A stretch of DNA of 64,000 bases, taken from the NCBI RefSeq assembly GCF_954871325.1, contig NC_088778.1:30241120-30305119 (forward strand). The letters run 5' to 3'. Positions 11,901 through 23,900 of the stretch are shown in pieces (positions within the stretch are counted from its first letter, which is position 1; each line of letters opens with the position of its first letter). A model generated the notes under the pieces. It saw only the letters and a list, made by a program, of their open reading frames with translations. It ran no database searches and had not been told where the DNA came from. The stretch is from Gordionus sp. m RMFG-2023 (Eukaryota > Nematomorpha > Gordioida > Chordodea > Parachordodidae). The translations under genes and the position numbers were made by a program.

Positions 11901-14900
11901 TATCTTAATTCAGAAAGTGCAAAAAAAATTATTTTATATAAATATTTAAGTTTAAATTATATCCTCTTATAAAAAAAATATAGATGTTTTAAATAAGATT
12001 TAAATTATATAGAGACTGATTCTAAGTCAACATTACAATAAACTAATGAAGATCAACAAGGTATCTATCCACATGTGTGCTTTAAACTGAGAATCAGTTT
12101 AACTGTTTAAATTTAGAGCAAGTATAAAGGGAAGTAAATTTAATGTTATGAGCCGGGCTAACTCAATACTTTAGCTAGAAAAATATTGCCTAAACCTCAA
12201 AATTTCACTGATATATATCTAATCTTTGTGCTTGCTATGAGCAAAATCTTCAGCTTTCTTAAAATATTTCTAGATAAAATATTTAATTAGACCATTTTTA
12301 AAAATCGGCTCAAAACGAGCCGTTTAACACTACACCTGAGAGTTAAATTAAAATCTTTCTATAATTTTAATCAAAAACGATTTTTACAATCTTTCCAAAT
12401 TTCCTAAAATAATTAGTTTATTTTTTTTTAAAATTATCTTTCTTTTTTCATAAGAGAATTAAAAAATTAGATGTATAACATTGAGCTAAGTTTTGAAACT
12501 TTGAAGAAAAAAAACAAAAAATCCAATTATAATATTTAATTAATATAATAAAATAATTTTTCGAAAACCAAAGTATGGAAAAGGCTAATTTATTTAAATT
12601 TAAAAAATAAAATAATAACTATAACCTAACTCGGGAAGAGCAATTATATATCATTAAATAATCAATAACTAAAAAGTTTTAAAATATTAAGGTCTTAGTA
12701 TAAGTATTATAAAACAGAAGTATTACATTACATATTACCATTTAGATTTATAGTATAATCTAAATTTTTTGATATATAAAACCGATATTATATAATTTTT
12801 AATTTTTAAGTATTTTGGTATAAGCATTCCAGGAATTTAACAAATTTAATTATTCTTTATTGAATATCCGTTTTTTTTGTTATAGGTCTAAGCCGAAGTC
12901 GTATTCAACTATGTATAGAGTATCCTATCTTGCTAAATTCTAACAATTTTATTATAAATTATCGTTTATTTTTATTAAAAAAAATGGTATGAAAAGATCT
13001 TACACATGAAAATTAATGATAATTAAGGGTGGTTCAAAAGAGTTCGCCTTGAAATTGTTTGATATTCGCAAGATTGTTACTTATATGAATTAGAGGTCTG
13101 CACAGGATGTCCAAAGCCCGACCCGGCCCCAGCCTCGTGCTCTGATTAGGTTTTGAAAATTATTTTAGGGATTTAGGTTCGGGTTGTAAGATGTGTCCGA
13201 CCCAAAGCCTGACCCGATCCGAAAAATAAATATTAAAAATACAAGTATCCTTAATAATTACAATACTAATATCTTTTTTTTTCCATAAAAATTATCTAAA
13301 ATAAACTGACATCGATGTGTCTTTCTATTATTTTTATTTTTTTAGAAGTTTTTTTCTCTATATAAGCGATTATTTTATCTTTTTTTTCTACATCAATCAT
13401 GCAAATTATTTATATAATATTATTTTATTTGGGTCATAGGTTACCTTATTTGGATAGTAGCTGATTGTGTATACAAATTAAATAAAATGCAACTTTATAA
13501 CAACATTGATTAGATTATGGAGGAGGGGCTTAAATGATACTTTACCCCCATCGTAGCTACATCATCCTGCTCCTTTGGGCAAACCGCTTTAAATTTTATA
13601 GAAACTGGAAATTTATAAGGAAAAAACATGTGTCTCACCTTTTTATGAACTTAAGCCAAATATTGCTAATAAATTGGTCTAATTATTTAATGTTCAAACA
13701 TTATTGACCTGAATCATTCAAATTAGCATTCTTCTTTTGTAATCTTTTTTTTATACAGTTTATTTTATTTAAATTTAATACATGTTCTATTTTTATTTAG
13801 ATTATTTATTTAAATAAAAAATGATTATTACTTAAACTCAAATTATAAATTTTTTTTTAGTCGAGCTCGGGTTGTGAAAAAAAATACTTTTCAGACCTCT
13901 AAATGTAATACCATTCCGGTATAATAAGGCCATTTAAAAGCGCTCCATAAAAACGTAATAAAGATTACCTAGAAACCCAGATTTGCGAAACCGCTATAAC
14001 ATATTATACAAATTGGCAAAAGCAAATTATATAATGTTAATATTTTTTTTCAGATTTATAACTTTATAAAAAAATAAGCTTTCACCTTTTACCTTGCAAC
14101 AATATGATTCAGCTTAGTTTCGAGATCGAGGGGAGGGTCTCATAAATTCCCAGCTAATAACAAGTGCTTATCTGAAATTTCCCTTATTCCTTGAAAATGT
14201 GCAGATTTTTACCAAAACCTCATATGTGTGGGCCATTGGCGTACGCAGCGGGGGGGGCAGGGGGACAAATCCCCCCCCCCCCCCCCCCAAAGCCAAAAAA
14301 TGCAGATGCCGGATAAATTTTTCAAAAATATTATTGTTTATATTAAGTTGTATTTTAAAATATTTAATCCATTCTCTTTCGTTTTAAATATATTTAATTA
14401 CATTTATTTATCACATTCATTTACTAAGTTATTTTATCAATTAATTTCGATTTCAAGTTTTTCTTGGCGTAATATTTGTCTATTTTTTAGTCAAATAATA
14501 ATTATTGACATAAGAAATTTTTTAAACATACTGATGATGATGAAAATCCTAGTCATCTTACAAAAAAAGCAAAAAAGTACAAATAATTATAACATTTCAT
14601 AATTAGCCTAGAGGTAAAACATAAGCTTCTTAAAAAGGTAATAAAGATACCTAAGATTAATATTTTATTTAATAATAGATTTATATTCTACCCCTCAAAT
14701 TTCATACAAACTTTATGTGCTATTTGAAAGTTAAAATTTCAAAACAGCTATATTACTAGATGGTTGTGGCTAGAATTCTCTACCGAGACAATGGAGCTTA
14801 TTGCAAGTTATGAGTCCTGTTAGTTAAGTCAACAAGTACAAAGATGCTGGATAAATCTTTGACAATAAAACAAATTTACCACAAACGCGGTGAACCCATT

Positions 14901-17900
14901 ATTTCTTCAAATTAATTGTGGGGATATGATTCCCATTTTATCACATATTGACAAAAATAGGATTAAAATAGCAAAAGAAAATAGAGATCAAGCTAACTAT
15001 TGAGGCCATACTATATTGTGGATTGCAGGGCCCAGAATTACATGGTCATTGGATTCAGGAAGCTTGAATTTCAATAATAATTTTAATAAATTTCAAGCAT
15101 TAGGAGATTCTGTAAACAGAATTATTTCTGAAACTCCTTGTCCAACAAGGAGAAAGACATTGCAAAAAGCTTGTCCAACGAGATGGAGTCTTTGCCATCA
15201 AAACAGCTTCTATAGAGTTAGAAGAGTTGATTATTATACTCTTACTGAAAAATCACACCTGAAGGAGATATATCCTCAGAAACAAGCATATCATTGGTTT
15301 CAATACTTACTTTTTTTTTCTCATTAGAATATATATTATGTATTTTTAAAAACAAAACATAACATTGACTTGATTGAAATGATGAGAATAGCGGAGAGCA
15401 TATTATTAGAACTCTGGGAAATTAGGGCTAATGTTATTGAAGAATTTCATATTTTATATGTTATTTTTGAGTCAAAAGCAGAGCTATATGAGATTAACAT
15501 TTGCTCCCTCGGCTTGCAGCGAGGCAAGCTTATCGTCCTAACATTAATATAGGGTCAGTAGTATTATAAAATAAATGTCTTTATCCCTCTCTTAGATACA
15601 TTTATAAACCAAATGAAACGGGTTTTATTTCATCAGGCAGCACTTAGAAGTCTGCAGATATTACTTCCACAAAAGTTTTACCAACCTTTTTCAGATAGTA
15701 ATAGAAAAAAAATAAAATATTTATCAGATTTTTTCATGAAGATGTTAAAGTATCTTATGATGCCTTATTAGCTGAATGCCAACTATAGTATATAAAAGAT
15801 TAACTATGGTTGATATAGTCCCAAAAAATGCTATGGATGCTTTGCATCATTTCAAACATCTTTAAGATTATTTTCCCAATGTATGATAAATTATATATAT
15901 TAGCAACACTTCACATTAGTACTGCAACTAATGAGAGAACATTCCCTTCTTTAAGAAGAATAAAAACATACCTAAGGAGTACAACTTCTGACAATATATT
16001 GAATGGTTTGGCCCTTTTGAATATTCGTAGGCATTTGACGCCAAGCACAGATGAGATAATTGAACAATAAACCCAATCTCAATGAAGATTGGATTTTACA
16101 TATAAATTTATAATATGCTTCTTAATTATTTTATGTGCGAATTAATATTTTAATTATATTTTTTCATGAATACTTTTTAAGTTATTACATACAAAATACA
16201 ATTATTCCTAAGAAACTTGTGTAATAATTTATATTTTTAACATTTAAATTTATACTTTATATATAAATTTTAAAGGCTTAAATTTAAATTTCTATTTTGG
16301 GTCATTTATTTTATAGTGATTTCTGATTTATATGCTGGTTATATTTATTTATTTATAATTCACATTTATATTATAGTTTTTCATATGCCGCCAGTTATAT
16401 CCGTTTAATATTTATTTAATTCAAATTTATTTTATAGTTTTCTATATGCCGGTTTATATATTTATTTTTTAGTCCTAAAAAAATTTATGCTTTATATTTT
16501 TAAATAACAATGATTTTATTTAAAAAAATTTTAACCCCCCCCCCCCCCCCCCCCCCCCCCACACACCAAATTCCTGCGTATGCGCATAAGTTTATAGAAA
16601 AGCTTATATGAAAACTTACTTTATGTTAGCCATTGCAACAACCTTATCAATCTTAGGAGAAGCCCTGATATTTTTTAAGGAGGTAGAGAGACAAATTAGA
16701 GCTAAAATGGAGAAACCATAAAACTAAAATTGATATAACATCTATAAAAATGATAGATATACAGGAAGCTATTTATAATAAAAAAAATTTGGTTCTATAG
16801 ACAATGAAGAAGAGTATCACGATTGAAATCTGAGAATCGTGGTAAACACATGGGACGATTTATGCTAATTATTTAATTCTATATTTTCAAATAATAATTT
16901 GAATAAATATACTACTAGCGGTGGGCAGTTAGAAACCCCTCCCCCCTATCAACAATGTTTAAAATATTTAAAGGCAAGTTTTATGCATTTTATATTCTAT
17001 AAAAAGCTAATTTAAATTTAGAAAAATGAGCGATATTAAACATATAAATTCAATTTATATTCTCTAAATCTACTTTACTATCATGATGAATCCTTAATTC
17101 ATACTCAAATTTTTTTTTAATGGGGAGTTCATATTTTCATTAATCTAAGGCTATAATGTATACGCCTAGCTTACCACTTTTCCTATTTAAACAGATCAAT
17201 TTAATTTCCAGCGAAATGTTTGTGTGTGATCATTAGTAAAAAATATTACAAAATTTCTCTTGCATCAACAAATTACTGCAAACATGATAGTTTTTATGAA
17301 ATTATTAGCTTTCCCTTTAGTTCCACTAAATTTTACTGAATAATTTTTATTTTGAGCTAAAATTAGTTGGATAATTTAATTAATTATAATATGGTGCGAA
17401 TGTGAAAAGTGAGGGGCGATCCGTTATTATTGTCTATAATATATCCTCATTCATATTTGAAAATTAAAACCTTCGAGTTTGTCAATGAACGTTGATATAT
17501 TATTTTGAAAGTCATCAAATACACCTATCATTTAGGTGCAAATTTATATTTCCTATTTACTTTAAAAATACATACATTTGGGATAATTATTCTGTCGATG
17601 GCGTTATGGAAGGATCTCTAAATTAGAATATCTTAAACTTATAAATGAACCAATCAAACTTGTTATGTAATTGTCAATATATATTTTAATGACTGTTTGG
17701 CGTTATGTTTATATTGTATTGTATTAATTGGACATTAATTTATGTTAAATTGATTTGATAAGTTTATTTTGTAAAACTAAATATATATATATATGAATTG
17801 AAAAACAGCAGAGCTTATTATTAAAACTTATAAGAATAAAACACCAACATCGATTTTTATGGCAATTCTAATTCGATCGCAATTCTTATAGAGCGACAAA

Positions 17901-20900
17901 ATTAATATTATTTAGTTCTTATATTTTGAATTAATACCAATTTACGTGATGTATACCTATTAATATAAATTTTTAAAACAATTTTTTAAAATTGATAAAT
18001 GATTCTGATTTCAGACACTGTCCGAAATATCATATCCCAATCTCCCGTGATAGTTTTTTAAAAGTCTAAAAAATTTTTTGTCCATTTTTAAATGATAAAT
18101 TTATTAATATTATAATAAATTATTAAATGAGCAATAAATAAATATATCACAAATTTATGAGTCGTAAAGGAAAAAGAAGTAAAACGTGATAAGCTAAGCT
18201 CTATGACAAGAATCGATTTTATATGGCAGAAAATTAACTATTCTATGATTTGAATCAAATTATATTAATTTTGGGTGTGAAAATTTTAAATAAAAAAAAA
18301 ATGTAACTAAAAATCTGATTTTTCCGGAAATGGATTCCAACATGTTTAGAATTTTTATCTTAGACTTTCTAGTCATTCATAATTTATATAAATCAATGGA
18401 AAAACTAATATAAATAATATTAAGTTCAAAAGTTCACGATAAAATTATCTGAAATTTATTTATAAGGTAGGTATTCCAAAACAGGAAATATATTTCTGGT
18501 AAAATAAGATTTATAAAATTAACAAAAAAACGAGATTGAAAAAATAATCGTGTTACAGCTAATATATGTACACAAAAACATTATTAATTCCTTTTCTGTA
18601 GATGTTAAAATTATTTGCGCAAGTAGCCAGTCGCAAGTCGGGCCCAGCACTTCCAAGCGCGATAAATTTTTTAAAAAAATATATATATATAATTTTTCCC
18701 AATATCATATAAGACACTTCTAACTCCATGGTATCTCTTCTTGTAGCAACCGTTTAATAAGTTAATAGTATATTTTAATATGTTTATTGTGTACTTTTTA
18801 ATCAGATCATATTAAATTATTTGTTTTTAATTTCTTAAGAATTTACTATTTTATTTATAGATTTATTATTTTAGATAGTTTACTCTTAAAAAAATATAAA
18901 GAAATAGGCGAATTGTATAATTTATTTTCAAATAACATTAATCAAAATCAATATATTAGGTCAAAATTCAAAAAAAATATATCAACAATGCCTGGGTTAG
19001 GATTTCAAAATTCTACAAAAAATCAGAGATTCTCAAGGTCTGAGCGATTATTTCTAGATAAATTGCCCGACCTGTTAATTTTTTATGCACAAATTTTATG
19101 TATCAACTTGGCCCGTTGACCTCTTATATTTATTTAAAAAATATTCCCGGCCAAGCCAGGGTATGAGTGAGGGTGAGTTGAGTTTTGTAGATCCCTTATA
19201 CAGATACATCTTTATTTAATTAAATGAGCAGCCTTAAGGTATGATAAAAATTCAATATATTACTCTAAAACACACATTTTAAAATGAAACATCACTCAAT
19301 TAAAAAAAAATTGCATCCAAAATTAATTAAAATAATTTTAAAAATATCTTTTAAAACTAAATATATGTATAATATATACTAGTAAAATAAAAAGTAAAAT
19401 TAATTTTTTTTTTGTTTAATTGGTAATAAAAATAAATTCTGTATATTTAGGAATTATATTGTCTATAGATATCTTCACATAAGTAAATATATTAAAAAAT
19501 AGACTATTACCCTGCATTTTTAATTAGCACGAATTCGCAACGAAATATACAAAATATGATACAAATATCATAATTTATGGTTTTTGTATGCTAGGCCGCT
19601 AATTAACGCTAACAGTGAATTCGGGGTTAGTCGTCATTCGTTTTTAGTCAATTTTAACCGACCAAAACAAATAAATTTTTAGTTATTAGACAGAAAATAC
19701 TTAGACGTGCCAGTGGCGTAGGCATGGGGGGTTAGGGATACATCCCCCCCCCACAACCTAACCCCCTTCTCATGAATAAAATGGACTTTTTTATAAAAAT
19801 ATCAATATAATTTACTAAATTGATAATATAAAGGCTTAAAATCTAAAAAAACAACTATATTTATGTTTTTAATTTATAAATAATAATTTTGATCTACACT
19901 ATATTTGATTACTTTTATATTTTTTTTAAAAATAAATTTCAAATTAAATAACAAAAGACTCGTCTGGTTTGTCATTTTCCTTTTTCAAAATCTACTTTGT
20001 AAATTTCATTATGAACAAACAACTATTAATTTAATTTCAATAAATGTTAAGCACAGATATGCCACAAGTCTATTAGACTACCTTTTCATGCCGCTATTAA
20101 ATATAAAAGTTTCAGAGCTACAACCATATCGAGTCTTATATTTTGAAAGATGATAGGATTTTTTTATATTTATTTAATTTTTAATTGCTTTTGTGTATCT
20201 AGAGTCTTCGTTCTATCTTATTTAATGAGATTTGAATTACTTCTATATTTATTAAACAAACAAAAAGAAAAAATAACTTCTATGAAGATCATAGAATCAT
20301 AAGATTTAAAAAAATATCTTAAATCGGGGAAAGAGAAACCTTAATGTATTCAGACCAAATTGATTTTTGATAATTTAAAATATATTTAAGATTCGGCCTA
20401 AGGCTTGTCGTAAATTTTATTTCGCTTATAACCGGTTTTTATTTATTGACTGTAAAAAAACTTATCGATGAACTAGCACCAGGGGCATCACTAGCATTTA
20501 CAATCTCAGGGGGTTACTAAAAAAATTTTTATGGGGGGCTTCGCCTACCATACTCCCAATTTTGCGGGTTTCGGCCCGTTTTGCCCGGTCTTCGGCAGGT
20601 TTTTATATTAATACATTATACTCTTTAATTGAAATTTGCAAACTCTGAACAATTATTCTGAATTTCATACTTTGTCATTTATTATGCTTATAAATAATGA
20701 AAGTAAAACAATATAAGACTTTTATAAAGATAATATTTTTTTAATATAAAATATTTATCCAATTACAATATTAAATATTTTCGATTGCGGATATAAAAAA
20801 TTTTTTGTCTAAGAATTACAAGTGATAAAAAAGGTTACCTCAATTGATAATGGATTTTAAAAGACATACAAGGTAATATAATTCTTAGCAACCTACATTG

Positions 20901-23900
20901 AAAAAAGGTCATTAAATTAATATAACGTTGTGTTACCCTTTAGATAGTGTTTTATTGAATTGATTAATAAGGAATTTGTAGGCGTAACCAAATCACTAAT
21001 TCTTGAAGAAGAGAATATAAATGACTAGTTCAAATCATAAAAGTATATGATGGTTAGAGCTTTTTTTTAGATGACATTATGGAAGCTAGATAAAATGGAG
21101 AAAATTATTGAGAGATATAAAATTTATAATCTCCCATTTTTAATAAATAAACGACTAGACAGTTGATTATTATTGCTTATCTAAATTATGCACTCAAATG
21201 GCTCTCAGCAGCAGGAGTCATAATCTTAAATTACATAGTCACCCAAATAATAGATGGTTAACTTGCAGTCATAGCCATTATACTCACGATGCAAACTCAT
21301 ATCAGAATTTATTATGTTAGACAAATTGACAAAACAAAAACACTAAAAATCTTTGGAAGAAATAATTATGCAAATATTGAACCCTTGAGTTATTTATTTA
21401 CACGGTAAGGATGAAATAATAGAAATGAATCATTTAGTAACTCCAAGATAAGGACCAGAGTGATATGATGAAAGTAATTAAGATTTTATATATTATTGTC
21501 GCACCACCTCCAGTTGGTTAATTATATTTATAATAGTAGTTTGTAGCAAAATCTAAAATATATTCGTATTAAAAATTTAACTCAAAACTGTTTTTCAAAG
21601 AAGAAGAAAAAATGCTTACCTAAAAACACGTAAAAAAGAGAAGAAAAGATATCTAATTTATTACATCCATTGTGGGATGAATAATAAGATATTTAATTTT
21701 AATAATATTTAAATAAATAGATGGCTTAAATAGTTGAATGCAAATTGTTACTTATATTTATTATCAAAAGCATTGATTTGTAAAATTTTAAAAATAATAA
21801 CTGTAATATATTTTATAACTGTCAAATACGTCTGCAAAAGTGACATTTTACCTAATATTTTATAAATAATTATAAATAATAGATGATCATCAACCATATA
21901 TATACTTTTTATAAATAAATTTCTTATACTTGTTTGCACCTTGGAAATATTTTTAGGAAGAGGCATGGTAATTAAATTTAAAAATGAATAATATAGTTGA
22001 TTAGCGATTTTGAACATGGCTAAATACCATATTAAATTTGTTAATTTACAATTAATAAATGATTATATTTAGTTAATTATGGTTATAAAATAATTTAAAT
22101 TTGCAAGCTAACATAGTGAAAATATAATTTATATGTATTAATCTATTCTAATAATTAAAATCAATCATTTAATTAAAATTTAGATAGCCTTATTAATTTT
22201 TATATAATAAAATCAAATTTATATATAATACTTAATAGAATTATAAAAGAAGGTTAAGGGGGTTATCAAAAAATTTTAATTTAGTCTAGTGGGAATTTAG
22301 AGAGACATTAAAAAAAATATTTTGCTTCAGGAGGCTAATCAAATTTTTTAGGAGGGTCGAGCCCCTACACCTCCTTCCCTAATGACGCTGTAATGATTTT
22401 GTAAGTAATATAAGGATATATCTAAAAAAAAACTTTAAATCACTTGTTTTCATTTATTTTATTTTCTTCTAACTTTTACTTTTGTAAAAGCTATAACTAT
22501 AATGTATAAATACATCTATCCAATAAAATTAGCTTAAGTTGTTATAATATTTTTTAAATATATAATTTTTGTCATATATAATAATTGTCATATGTTCAGT
22601 GCCATCCATATACACTGATGGTTTCATTTATTTTAAATGTGTTTCAATATAAATCAGCTGGTGAAACAACATTGATATACTCATATTAAATAATTTATAT
22701 TATGAAAACTTTAAAAAAAAAATTTATATGGAAAACCAACGTAACGGCACTTTTATATAATTTTAATAATAAATAACCGTTATTGGGTATATGTGTCTGG
22801 ATATGGAATATGGGGGTTCAGAATCTTTATATTTTATGTCATTTATTGAGAGTGATTTTTAAATATGGAAGGTCTGATTTGACAGGAAATATATTCTAAC
22901 ATATACAGGGTAACTACTCTCTATAATTTAGACAATTTTTGTCATAAAATTTTGTGTATTAAATTAATTTAAATTCACAAATCGCCCTCAGTAATTGATT
23001 TAAAATTGAGATATTCCAAATCCCCATGGGTTCCATACCCCAATACAACATATATATATTATATGTCATTGAACATTTTGTCAACGATTCATTCATTAAA
23101 ATGCAATTTGAAGCGCCATTGAACACAAATCAGTCAGCTGGTTACACGTCATTTTAGATTTTTTTAAAAAAGAATGTTTCTATAAAATTTAATTTAATTG
23201 TTTATATGAGAAATTAATGGCGTGCCACCAGCTGGATTTGTATTAATACCCATTTAAATGAATGAATGAATGAATGGTATGCCTAGGTATTTTATATGTG
23301 ATTGGGGATAAAATTTATATTTAAAAGATTAAAAAAACATATAGCATTAATGAAAAATGATCTTGCCCATTCATAGTTTAAAATTTAATTTTTTAAATGT
23401 TCTCTTTCAAGATGCTTGAGCTCAGAAAGGGTCAAGTAAAATATTTGCAATATGAATGGCAGGTACATATGTTCTATAATAATGCCAGCCACAAATAATT
23501 CATGCTTTTCTTAAATTAGAATTAATAGTGGATCACAATTATACTGACCTTTTCCTTTTCTAAATTAACTCCTTCCTCCTACCTTCAAGTGACATATTAT
23601 GAGAAATATAACACTTCTCATTAATAAATGGGTATACATAACCCCTCACACGGGGAAGTTTACAAAATATGCTGTGTTTTTTGTATACAAGCCGGGTATT
23701 GGAGTTAAAGGGTATGACACATTTACGGTGCAAGCATGAAATCCTTCTAAAGTTGATAATATGCATCTATGCAATATCTAGCATAATAATAAATCAATGA
23801 ATGAAATAAATAAATTAATGATTGTATAATAATTTCCAATTAATTTATTTTAAAGTTTTAAGAAACAATAATCATTTGTATGCTTAAACATAATATATAT

